A stretch of 32,414 bases of DNA, taken from an uncultured Bacteroidales bacterium. GTDB lineage: Bacteria; Bacteroidota; Bacteroidia; Bacteroidales; Paludibacteraceae. The position numbers and the translations under genes were made by a program. Where the stretch lies: the NCBI GenBank assembly GCA_902785605.1, contig CACZZL010000023.1:1-32414 (forward strand), read 5' to 3'. Below, one piece after another: positions 1 to 7,046 of the stretch; the stretch's first letter is position 1, and the number at the start of each line of letters is the position of its first letter. The notes under the pieces were generated by a model, which saw only the letters and a list, made by a program, of their open reading frames with translations, did not search any database and was not told the DNA's origin.

Positions 1-40
1 CGGCATAACGAGGACAAAATTGCATTTTTTTGCTAATTTA

Positions 41-72
41 TTTGCATATGTCAAATATTTGTAGTACTTTTG
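41..72 (+). promoter_or_regulatory. Promoter of rsmA (Bacteroidota -33/-7 type)
   Basis: TTG at 42-44 (TTTG from 41) and TACTTTTG at 65-72 are separated by exactly 20 bases, matching the Bacteroidota sigma consensus TTTG / TAnnTTTG. Transcription should start near 79-80. The first bases of that RNA would form a perfect 7-bp hairpin (AAAAGAG 80-86, CTCTTTT 92-98), followed by a near-palindrome TTTAGT-A-ACTAAA (100-112). The leader before rsmA is about 65 nt. Confidence 0.75.
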
Positions 73-145
73 CAGCCGCAAAAGAGTTTATCTCTTTTAT
101 TTAGTAACTAAAAGTAGTATTATATGGACGATTATCACGCGGAGA

Positions 146-937
146 ATGCAACAAGTACGTGCCAAAAAATTTTTGGGGCAGCACTTTTTGACGGACCTCA
201 CGGTCGCCCAAAGAATAGCTGAAACCCTCACCTCGGGCCGAACGATTGAAATCGGACCGGGTATGGGTGTGTTGACGCAATACCTTCTCAAGAATCCGAA
301 CATTCACCTGACCGCCATTGAGATCGACCGTGAGTCGGTCGCTTATCTGCGTGAGTGGTATCCGGAACTGGATTTGGTAGAAGGGGATTTCCTCAAACTG
401 GACCTGGACCAGTTGATTCCGGAAGGGGAATTCAACGTGATCGGTAATTATCCGTATAATATCTCCTCGCAAATTTTCTTCAAAGTACTGGACTACAAAG
501 AGCGTATCCCCGTTTGCTCGGGTATGATCCAAAAAGAAGTAGCGGAGCGTATCGCTTCCAAACCAGGCAAGAAAGCCTACGGTATTCTGTCCGTACTGTT
601 GCAAGCTTATTACGATATAGAATATCTGTTCACAGTGGACGAACATGTGTTCAACCCGCCTCCCAAGGTGAAGTCGGCTGTGATCCGCATGACGCGTAAC
701 AAACGACGACGGTTGGACTGTGATGAGGCGCTGTTTAAGACTATCGTAAAGACCGCCTTTAATCAGCGACGAAAACAGATGCGAAATTCCTTAAGGAATT
801 TAGTTGAGAGTTTAAAGTTGAGAGTTGAGAGAAGTTTAGAAGAAGAAAGTCGTTTAGATTATTTTCTCACTCGAAGGCCGGAACAGCTGAGCGTCGATGA
901 GTTCATAGAACTCACGACTTTAATTTCAAATTTATGA
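146..937 (+). CDS. rsmA: 16S rRNA adenine dimethyltransferase RsmA (KsgA)
   Basis: RsmA dimethylates the two adjacent adenines in the 3'-terminal hairpin (helix 45) of 16S rRNA late in 30S assembly, using S-adenosylmethionine. The protein has the family opening RAKKFLGQHFL, the SAM-binding motif EIGPGMG at residues 35-41 and the catalytic NYPY at 101-104 (NLPY in most homologues). The FNQRRKxxRNSL block follows near residue 205. The length of 263 aa is normal. Oddly, residues about 218-235 (LVESLKLRVERSLEEESR) are encoded by a low-complexity repeat of GTTGAGAG / TTTAAA units, giving roughly eight residues more than E. coli RsmA has there (compared from memory). The stop codon lies inside a second repeat, of ATTTCAA units. 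The gene has its own promoter at 41-72 and may be read through into corA, 30 bp downstream. Confidence 0.97.
   Translation: MQQVRAKKFLGQHFLTDLTVAQRIAETLTSGRTIEIGPGMGVLTQYLLKNPNIHLTAIEIDRESVAYLREWYPELDLVEGDFLKLDLDQLIPEGEFNVIGNYPYNISSQIFFKVLDYKERIPVCSGMIQKEVAERIASKPGKKAYGILSVLLQAYYDIEYLFTVDEHVFNPPPKVKSAVIRMTRNKRRRLDCDEALFKTIVKTAFNQRRKQMRNSLRNLVESLKLRVERSLEEESRLDYFLTRRPEQLSVDEFIELTTLISNL
798..840 (+). repeat. Low-complexity GTTGAGAG/TTTAAA repeat inside rsmA
   Basis: GTTGAGAG, TTTAAA, GTTGAGA and GTTGAGAG follow one another at 803-834. The same kind of unit (TTTAAAGTTGAAAG) occurs at the end of the acyltransferase gene at 4131-4166. It is in frame and encodes a charged helix-like stretch of RsmA. 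Confidence 0.65.
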
Positions 938-958
938 TTTCAAATTTCAAATTTAATA
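921..958. repeat. ATTTCAA-type repeat spanning the rsmA stop codon
   Basis: Three near-tandem copies of ATTTCAA(ATTT) run from the last codons of rsmA, across its TGA (935-937), into the short gap before corA. I see no hairpin with a T-tract, so it is not an obvious terminator. Confidence 0.6.
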
Positions 959-967
959 TTTAAGATT

Positions 968-1918
968 ATGAGCGAAATCAAGATATTCTATAAAGATAAG
1001 GAGAAGATCAAAGTAGCCCGTTCTATCTCCGCACTCAAAGAACTGGATAAGAAAGATATCATCTGGATTGACCTGCTTGACGTGAGTGACAAGACAGAGG
1101 ACACCTTGGAGGGATTCCTCAAAATCGATATCCAGGAAGATGAAGAGATGGAGGAGATCGAGCTCTCGTCCCGTTATATCCAGACGGACGATTCGATTGT
1201 GGCCAACTCTAACTTCCTTAAGAATAACTTCGAAATGGAGCCGGTTAACTTCATTTTGAAGAACAGTATTCTGGTGTCTATCCGCGACAATGAGTTGGAT
1301 ACGTTCAACGAGACATTCAAGAAAGTGTTCGTGAACACCCGCAATTTTCCGACCGGCTATCACGTGCTGGTAGCACTGTTCGAGACGCGAGTGGAGAAGG
1401 ATGCCGACCTGATCGAGGATACGACCGATATGATCACCGAACTGTCGCAACAGATCAACGCCGAGTCCGATCACGTCGATGAAGATTTGCTCGTACAGAT
1501 CAAGGACTTGCAGGAAAAAGTGACCATCATCCGACAAAACATCATGGATAAACAGCGCGTGATCTCCAACATCCTCAAGTGCGATTTCTTCCCCGAAGAA
1601 CTCAACCCGCGCCTGACGATGATCATCAAGGATATCAACTCGTTGTTTGACTATACCCGTTTCGGTTTTGACCGTCTGGACTACCTCCAGGATACCTTCC
1701 TCGGTTTGGTAAACATCGAGCAGAACCGTATCATCAAGATCTTCACGGTCATCAATATCATCTTCCTGCCACCTACCCTCATCGGTAGCCTGTACGGTAT
1801 GAACTTTGATATCATGCCCGAACTGCATTGGCAATACGGATACCTGTTTGCACTCGGACTGATGGTTATGTCTGTTGTAGTTATTTTGCTTATTTTCAGA
1901 CTTAAAAAGTGGCTCTGA
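968..1918 (+). CDS. corA: CorA-family magnesium/cobalt transporter
   Basis: CorA is a pentameric inner-membrane channel for Mg2+ (also Co2+ and Ni2+). This 316-aa protein has the expected plan: a long acidic, helical cytoplasmic domain, then two C-terminal membrane segments. The signature YGMNFD, with GMN at residues 277-279, ends the first membrane helix (IFLPPTLIGSLYG) and forms the ion-selectivity loop. The second helix (YLFALGLMVMSVVVILLIF) is followed by the usual basic end RLKKWL. It sits 30 bp after rsmA and probably shares its transcript. The start ATG is the only reasonable one and gives full family length. Specificity for Mg2+ over other divalent ions is by family, not seen here. 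Confidence 0.96.
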   Translation: MSEIKIFYKDKEKIKVARSISALKELDKKDIIWIDLLDVSDKTEDTLEGFLKIDIQEDEEMEEIELSSRYIQTDDSIVANSNFLKNNFEMEPVNFILKNSILVSIRDNELDTFNETFKKVFVNTRNFPTGYHVLVALFETRVEKDADLIEDTTDMITELSQQINAESDHVDEDLLVQIKDLQEKVTIIRQNIMDKQRVISNILKCDFFPEELNPRLTMIIKDINSLFDYTRFGFDRLDYLQDTFLGLVNIEQNRIIKIFTVINIIFLPPTLIGSLYGMNFDIMPELHWQYGYLFALGLMVMSVVVILLIFRLKKWL

Positions 1919-2160
1919 TAGCAATTAAAAATGAAAAATGAAAAATTAAAAATTATAGTTATTAACAAATTATAAACAACTGTTTTGTTACACATATAAT
2001 AACTTGTTCCACATTTCATTTTTCAAAACAACTAACAATCTGACACCCAAAAAATAGCATTATAACCCGTTGAAATCGAATAAAATCGCATATTTATTTA
2101 CAATTTCAACACCCTATAATATTCATTGGTTTAAAAAGAAAAAATATATATTGATAAAAA
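1919..2160. other. AT-rich intergenic region before nadA
   Basis: There is no gene here. It opens with an AATTAAAAATG-type repeat (1923-1955). Next come four sequences close to DnaA boxes: TTATTAACA 1959-1967, TTATAAACA 1970-1978, TGTTACACA 1986-1994 and TGTTCCACA 2005-2013. The last two lie in a direct repeat TTGTT(A/C)CACAT. Further on is an inverted repeat GTTGAAAT (2069-2076) / ATTTCAAC (2103-2110) with a 26-base spacer, then a very AT-rich tract up to the nadA start. I could not place a TAnnTTTG promoter with confidence. Confidence 0.5.
1923..1955. repeat. AATTAAAAATG(A) low-complexity repeat, intergenic copy
   Basis: It is built of AATTAAAAATG / AAAAATG / AAAAATTAAAAATTA units. The same units recur inside nadA (2462-2497) and at the end of the DUF819 gene (5336-5363), so this is a dispersed repeat family and not chance AT-richness at one site. 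Confidence 0.7.
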
Positions 2161-3135
2161 GTGATAGCTGAGATGGAGGATTTGAAACAACAGATTAGAC
2201 AATTAGCGAAAGAAAAGAATGCCGTCATTTTCGCACACTATTATACGCGTCCGGAGATACAAGAATGTGCCGATTTCATCGGAGATTCGTTGGCGTTGGC
2301 ACAACAGGCTACGCGCGTACAGGCGGATATACTAGTAATGTGCGGTGTGCATTTCATGGGTGAGACGATGAAAATCCTCTGTCCGGACAAGAAAGTGCTG
2401 ATACCGGATACGAACGCCGGTTGTTCGTTGGCAGACAGCTGCAAGGCGGAAGACCTCGCTGAATTAATTAAAAATGAAAAATTAAAAATTAAAAATAACG
2501 ATGCCGGTCAAGAGTTGATCGTAGTAAGTTATGTGAATACGAGTGCGGAAGTGAAAGCGCTGACGGATGTGGTGGTCACTTCCTCCAATGCCAAGAAGAT
2601 TGTCGATCAGCTTCCTGCCGATGCCAAGATCATCTTCGGTCCGGATCATAACCTCGGTTCGTATATCAATTCCGTCACGGGACGTAACATGCTGCTTTGG
2701 AACGGTGCCTGTCATGTTCACAGTCGTTTCTCGTTGGAGGCCTTGCTTCAACTCAAATTCGAGAACCCGGGCGTGGAAGTGCTGGCGCACCCCGAGTGCA
2801 AGGCGCCTATCTTGGCGCAGAGCGACGTAATAGGTTCAACCAAGGCACTGCTCGAGCACACCATCCGATCGTCCGCCAAGCGCTTCATAATCGCCACGGA
2901 AAGCGGTATTCTGTTTGAGATGCAGCGTGCGTGCCCGGATAAGGAGTTTATTCCGGTTCCGCCCGAAGTGACGGAAGGCGTAGGATGCTCGTGCAACGAG
3001 TGCGAGTACATGCGGATGAATACGCTGGAGAAACTATATACCTGTCTGCGCGATGAGCAGCCTGAGATGATTGTGGATGAACAGATAGCCGGCAAAGCGG
3101 TTTCTTCTATTGAGCGGATGTTGGAAATGAGTTGA
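2161..3135 (+). CDS. nadA: Quinolinate synthase NadA
   Basis: NadA condenses iminoaspartate with dihydroxyacetone phosphate to quinolinate, the second step of de novo NAD synthesis, using an oxygen-sensitive [4Fe-4S] cluster. The likely cluster cysteines are C88 (AGCSL), C184 (NGACHVHS) and C281 (CSCNECEYMRMN). The substrate-binding blocks FAHYYTRPEIQ, YVNTSAEVKA and VVTSSNAKK are all present. The start shown is GTG at 2161; an in-frame ATG at 2173 is an alternative. Residues 101-113 (ELIKNEKLKIKNN) are encoded by an AATTAAAAATG-type repeat and make the loop before VVSYVNTS about ten residues longer than in E. coli NadA (from memory). nadB and nadC are not in this window. The next gene starts 3 bp after the stop. 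Confidence 0.96.
   Translation: MIAEMEDLKQQIRQLAKEKNAVIFAHYYTRPEIQECADFIGDSLALAQQATRVQADILVMCGVHFMGETMKILCPDKKVLIPDTNAGCSLADSCKAEDLAELIKNEKLKIKNNDAGQELIVVSYVNTSAEVKALTDVVVTSSNAKKIVDQLPADAKIIFGPDHNLGSYINSVTGRNMLLWNGACHVHSRFSLEALLQLKFENPGVEVLAHPECKAPILAQSDVIGSTKALLEHTIRSSAKRFIIATESGILFEMQRACPDKEFIPVPPEVTEGVGCSCNECEYMRMNTLEKLYTCLRDEQPEMIVDEQIAGKAVSSIERMLEMS
2462..2497 (+). repeat. AATTAAAAATG repeat inserted in frame in nadA
   Basis: The units AATTAAAAATG, AAAAATTAAAAATTA and AAAAAT match the intergenic copies at 1923-1955 and 5336-5363. The tract is strikingly AT-rich against the GC-balanced nadA sequence on both sides. It adds lysine/asparagine-rich residues and keeps the frame. Confidence 0.75.
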
Positions 3136-3138
3136 TAA

Positions 3139-4149
3139 ATGGGGCAGATTCAAGACAGAGACAGGTGGTATGCATTCTTTAGGCCGTACGTGGATTGGAT
3201 GTTCCGCCATTCGTACCGGCATTTCCAATACGTAGGTAAGGAAAATATACCTACGGACGGAGCGGTTATTTTTTCTCCAAATCACGCCAATGCCCTTTGT
3301 GACGCGATGGCCATCTTAGGCATCGACCGGTCGCGTAAGGTGTTTGTGGCCCGTGCGGATATATTCAAAAATCCCCGCACGGCTGCTATCTTGACTTGGC
3401 TTAAGATCATGCCGATCAACCGCATCCGCGACGGAGTGGATGAGGTGAAGCACAATGATCAGACGATCGAGAAAGCGGTAGATACGCTGCAAGACGGTGT
3501 GCCGTTCTGTATTCTGCCGGAAGGTACCCATCGTCCTATGCACTCCCTTCTGCCGTTAGGTAAAGGAATCTTCCGCATTGCCCTCCGCGCCAATGACAAG
3601 TTCGGGCACGAGAAACCCGTCTATATAGTACCGGTTGGTTTGGAGTACGGGGATTATTACCACTTGTGGAACGATCTGACGGTTAACATCGGCAAACCAA
3701 TCAATGTTACGCAGTTTGTGAACGAGCATAGCGATCTGGAGCGGCCGCAGCTGATCATGGCATTGCGGGAAGAGCTGACGCTACGAATGCGGGAGCAGAT
3801 AATGTGGGTGCCGGACGATGAGCATTATGAGGAGAATTTTGCCAAACTGCGGGAGAACCCTCCTGCGCCTTTTAATAAGTTCAAACACCATCGTATTCCG
3901 CGGTGGCTGCTGTTCATTATCTTAGTGTTACTGTCTCCGCTGTTTCTGATCAGCCTGGTGTTCACGGTTCCGCTATGGGCAGCATGGCTGTTAATCCGCT
4001 GGACAGTGAAAGATCCGGCCTTCCATAACTCCGTACAATACGTTTGGCAGCTATTGTGCATTCCGCTTACTCTCTTTATAACTCTTCCTTTCTGGATGTT
4101 TTTACAGGAATACATGTACCAGGCAAGGAATTTAAAGTTGAAAGATTAA
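3139..4149 (+). CDS. PlsC-like lysophospholipid/glycerol-phosphate acyltransferase with C-terminal membrane hairpin
   Basis: This is a membrane-bound acyl transferase of the PlsC superfamily. The catalytic block is SPNHANALCD (H49, D55), with five residues between His and Asp, as in the yeast Sct1/Gpt2-type branch; plsC at 26.5 kb has the more common four. The LPEGT block is at 126-130. After the domain, two hydrophobic stretches (about residues 255-287 and 305-328) should anchor it in the inner membrane. The acceptor lipid cannot be told from sequence. The last residues (NLKLKD) and the stop codon are encoded by a TTTAAAGTTGAAAG-type repeat, so the tail is probably not conserved. It follows nadA by 3 bp. 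Confidence 0.88.
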   Translation: MGQIQDRDRWYAFFRPYVDWMFRHSYRHFQYVGKENIPTDGAVIFSPNHANALCDAMAILGIDRSRKVFVARADIFKNPRTAAILTWLKIMPINRIRDGVDEVKHNDQTIEKAVDTLQDGVPFCILPEGTHRPMHSLLPLGKGIFRIALRANDKFGHEKPVYIVPVGLEYGDYYHLWNDLTVNIGKPINVTQFVNEHSDLERPQLIMALREELTLRMREQIMWVPDDEHYEENFAKLRENPPAPFNKFKHHRIPRWLLFIILVLLSPLFLISLVFTVPLWAAWLLIRWTVKDPAFHNSVQYVWQLLCIPLTLFITLPFWMFLQEYMYQARNLKLKD

Positions 4150-4166
4150 TGTTGAAAGTTTAAAGA
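4131..4166. repeat. TTTAAAGTTGAAAG repeat over the acyltransferase stop codon
   Basis: TTTAAAGTTGAAAG, ATTAAT and GTTGAAAGTTTAAAG run from the last codons (stop TAA 4147-4149) to just before the next ATG (4169). The unit resembles the one inside rsmA at 803-834. Confidence 0.65.
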
Positions 4167-4168
4167 AT

Positions 4169-5341
4169 ATGATGAGAGTTTATTTGATTATCGCATTGTA
4201 CGTCTTAGTGCCGGTGTTGATCATTGAGTGTTTCAAGCGCTGGACGTGGATGCAGAAAATAGGTACGGTGGTAGCCGCCTATGCAGTAGGAATCATTTTT
4301 GCACTAACCGGTTTTGTGCATTTCGAACCGGAGACGGCTGAGGCTTTGTCGTTCGGTAAGATCCAATCTACGCTGATGTCGATAACAGTGCCGTTAGCTA
4401 TACCGCTGATGTTGTTTAACTGCGATTTCAAGTTATGGACCAAAGCACTGCCGAAAACCATCTGGTCGTTGGTAGGCGGTATAGTAGCGGTGCTGGTAGC
4501 GGTAATAAGCGGTTATTTCATCTTCCGCAATCCGGACATCCCGGATTTTAACAACGTAGCGGCTATGATGACCGGAATCTATACCGGCGGAACGATGAAC
4601 TTCAATGCGTTAGGTGCATCGTTAGGTGTGGACAAGACCCAGATGGCGATTGTGCTGGCATTCGAAATGGTACTCACTACGCCCTACATCTTCTTTATCA
4701 TAGGCGGCGGGTACAAAGTGTTCCGTAAGATCCTGCCCTATCAGGATATAACCCGCAAAGGACGTAGGGATGAAGAGGTAGAGACGAAAGATGTGGAGAA
4801 CTACCGCGGTATGTTTGCCAAAAAGAACATTGGTGGTATGCTGGCCGGTCTCGGTCTGAGTGTACTGTTCCTCGCTATCGGTGCCGGTTTGGCTTTGTTA
4901 CTCACCGGCAAACTGAATGAACTGGTAGTCATCCTGACCATCACCACACTCTCCATCATCGCTTCGTTCTTTAAGAAAGTTCGGGAACTGCCCAAGACCT
5001 TTGAGCTTGGTATGTTCTTCATCCTCATCTTCTCGGTTATTGTAGCTTCGCTGTTCGATATCCACAGCGTCAACGGCGGTTCGCTGTCTATCGGTCTGTT
5101 CGTAGCATGGGTGATGATAGTGGCAGCTGTTCTACACCTTATTCTCTGCCGCATTATGCACGTGAGCGGAGACCTGTTTTGCGTAAGCCAGATAGCGCTG
5201 CTCTGCTCACCTCCTTTCGTCCCGCCGGTAGTGGGTGCTATGCAAAACAAGAAAGTGCTGATCTCCGGTATAGTCATCGGACTGGTAGGTTATGCGATAG
5301 GTACCTATCTGGGCGTTGCGATCGCATTGATTTTGAATTAA
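4169..5341 (+). CDS. DUF819 family integral membrane protein
   Basis: This polytopic inner-membrane protein of 390 aa is of the DUF819 (YjcL-like) family, whose function is not established. I count about ten hydrophobic segments in two halves, split by a charged cytoplasmic loop near residues 190-215 (KGRRDEEVETKDVENYRG). The conserved glycine/asparagine motif TGGTMNFNALG lies near residues 138-150, and a matching region near the C-terminus reads CSPPFVPPVVGA. This two-fold pattern suggests a carrier fold. The stop codon sits at the beginning of an AATTAAAAATTA repeat. Its neighbours give no clue to a substrate. Confidence 0.85.
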   Translation: MMRVYLIIALYVLVPVLIIECFKRWTWMQKIGTVVAAYAVGIIFALTGFVHFEPETAEALSFGKIQSTLMSITVPLAIPLMLFNCDFKLWTKALPKTIWSLVGGIVAVLVAVISGYFIFRNPDIPDFNNVAAMMTGIYTGGTMNFNALGASLGVDKTQMAIVLAFEMVLTTPYIFFIIGGGYKVFRKILPYQDITRKGRRDEEVETKDVENYRGMFAKKNIGGMLAGLGLSVLFLAIGAGLALLLTGKLNELVVILTITTLSIIASFFKKVRELPKTFELGMFFILIFSVIVASLFDIHSVNGGSLSIGLFVAWVMIVAAVLHLILCRIMHVSGDLFCVSQIALLCSPPFVPPVVGAMQNKKVLISGIVIGLVGYAIGTYLGVAIALILN

Positions 5342-5363
5342 AAATTAAGAATTAAAAATTAAA
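5336..5363. repeat. AATTAAAAATTA repeat at the DUF819 stop codon
   Basis: AATTAAAAATTAAG, AATTAAAAATTAAA: the repeat carries the TAA stop (5339-5341) and fills the whole gap up to the next start codon at 5364. Confidence 0.65.
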
Positions 5364-6866
5364 ATGAAAAGATATTTAATAATTGCCCTTAGTGCTTTGT
5401 TCCTTGTTCCGGTGTATGCGAAGAAGGAGAAGAAACCGCAGGAAGTGGATTCGCTGGGAAACAAGATAAAGACAGGTTGGAACTTCGGTATTTTGCCTTC
5501 TATTGCCTATGATGCCGACTACGGTTTTCAAGGCGGTGTGCTGACCAATGTCTATTACTACGGCGACGGATCCCAGTACCCCGAGTATATCCATTCACTC
5601 TATCTCGAGGCTGCTTATACCACCAAACATCATGGTATATTCCGTTTTAACTACGACTCCAAGTACCTCATTCCGGGCTATCGTCTAACACTCGATGCCA
5701 CCTATTTGCCGGATGCGATGTGCGATTTCTACGGATTCAACGGCTACCAGTCCCAATACAACTTCGATTGGCACAACTGGAAGAAGAAAACCAGCAAAAT
5801 GGCGCACCCGGAAGAGTACCAATCGCGTGTGTTCTATAAGTACAAGCGCGACCTGATTCGTGTAGCCGGAGACATCGAAGGAACGATCTATAAGGACCTC
5901 AAGTGGAATGCCGGATTAGGCGTGCTCGGTTACATCATCGACGACTGCGACATCAACATGCTCAACGGTAAGAATAAGTTCGATCCGACCAAAGAGCGCT
6001 ATGAGCAGAAAGCACTCGATCCGTCTGTACAAGGCTTATACGATAAGTACAAGACCTGGGGATTGATTGGTGCCGATGAGATGAAAGGCGGATGGCACCC
6101 CTACGTACGTGCCGGCCTTACCTACGACACGCGTGACAAGCGTCAGGGACCGAACAAAGGTCTGTACATCGATGCGTTCTTCACCTACTCGGCTGCGTTC
6201 AATGCCGCCTACGGACAGCAAGCGACTGCCGGCTATAACCACCTGCAGTTCAACTTCACTTTCCGTCATTATGTGCCGTGTTACAAGGACAAGAACGGTA
6301 TAAACCGCATCACTTTTGCATACCGTATCGGTACGCAGAACAACATCGCCGGACGTTCGCCGTTCTATATGAACAACTACATGAACACCCTTTTCATCCA
6401 GCGTGTGTACTACGAAGGACTCGGTGGTGGTAACTCGATCCGTGGTATGATGGCGAACCGTATTCTGGCGAACGGCTTTGCGTTTGCCAACGTCGAGTTC
6501 CGTTTCCGCGTGGTTAATTTCGACATCGGTCGCCAGCATTTCTTCATCGGTCTCAATCCGTTCTTTGACTTAGGTGTGATCACCCAGCCGTATAATCTTG
6601 ACGACCTCGTAGCTCTGCATACCGGCGGACAGTACACGACCCTCAAGCAGATCATGGCTGACAAAACGCCGACCGACAAGTACGAGGACTACTTCAATAC
6701 CACCGATGACAAGAACGCCTATATGCCGCATATGTGTGCCGGTTTAGGTCTCAAGATCGGTATGAACGAGAACTTTGTCCTCTCTGCCGATTGGGCGATG
6801 CCGATCAACAAACAGGACAATCAGAAGTGGGCGAACTTCTACGTAAAAATGGGTTACCTGTTCTAA
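5364..6866 (+). CDS. Omp85/BamA-like outer membrane beta-barrel protein
   Basis: This 500-aa protein has a signal peptide (MKRYLIIALSALFLVPVYA, cleavage near residue 19) and then alternating-residue beta strands rich in Tyr, Phe and Gly. It ends in FYVKMGYLF, with the C-terminal Phe that outer-membrane barrels use for assembly. The strand pattern and the YEGLGGGNSIRGM element (near residue 350) match the barrel half of the Omp85 (BamA/TamA, surface antigen D15) superfamily; the element resembles the conserved (V/I)RG(F/Y) motif of loop 6. No POTRA domains precede it, so it is not BamA itself. What it inserts or exports is unknown. A strong terminator follows at 6908-6951. Confidence 0.82.
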   Translation: MKRYLIIALSALFLVPVYAKKEKKPQEVDSLGNKIKTGWNFGILPSIAYDADYGFQGGVLTNVYYYGDGSQYPEYIHSLYLEAAYTTKHHGIFRFNYDSKYLIPGYRLTLDATYLPDAMCDFYGFNGYQSQYNFDWHNWKKKTSKMAHPEEYQSRVFYKYKRDLIRVAGDIEGTIYKDLKWNAGLGVLGYIIDDCDINMLNGKNKFDPTKERYEQKALDPSVQGLYDKYKTWGLIGADEMKGGWHPYVRAGLTYDTRDKRQGPNKGLYIDAFFTYSAAFNAAYGQQATAGYNHLQFNFTFRHYVPCYKDKNGINRITFAYRIGTQNNIAGRSPFYMNNYMNTLFIQRVYYEGLGGGNSIRGMMANRILANGFAFANVEFRFRVVNFDIGRQHFFIGLNPFFDLGVITQPYNLDDLVALHTGGQYTTLKQIMADKTPTDKYEDYFNTTDDKNAYMPHMCAGLGLKIGMNENFVLSADWAMPINKQDNQKWANFYVKMGYLF

Positions 6867-6907
6867 CCGGTAATACCTATCGTAGAAAAATTTCCTATTA
6901 TTAAGAT

Positions 6908-6951
6908 AAAAAACACTATCGGTCATATTTTGTGACCGATTTTGTGTTTTT
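6908..6951 (+). terminator. Intrinsic terminator after the barrel gene
   Basis: There is an outer stem AAAAACAC / GTGTTTTT and an inner stem CGGTCA (6920-6925) / TGACCG (6933-6938), with the T-tract forming the 3' arm. The A-run on the other side would let it work in both directions. It closes the rsmA-to-barrel transcript group. Confidence 0.8.
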
Positions 6952-6973
6952 ATTTACGATTGTTGGAAAATAG

Positions 6974-7004
6974 TTGCGTATGCCGTAAAAAAGCAGTACT
7001 TTTG
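6974..7004 (+). promoter_or_regulatory. Promoter of the glycosyltransferase-esterase pair
   Basis: TTG 6974-6976 and TACTTTTG 6997-7004 have exactly 20 bases between them. The stretch AAAAAAGCAGTACTTTTGCA is shared letter for letter with the tRNA-Asn promoter. The expected start point is near 7011, about 35 bases before the gene. Confidence 0.75.
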
Positions 7005-7046
7005 CAGTCGATTTTGGTAAAATGATACAAAAAAGATTGGAAAAGT

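Noticed and set aside
953-1924. 323-residue minus-strand frame opposite corA
   Set aside because: Antisense to a full-length CorA with the GMN motif; the composition is that of a shadow frame.
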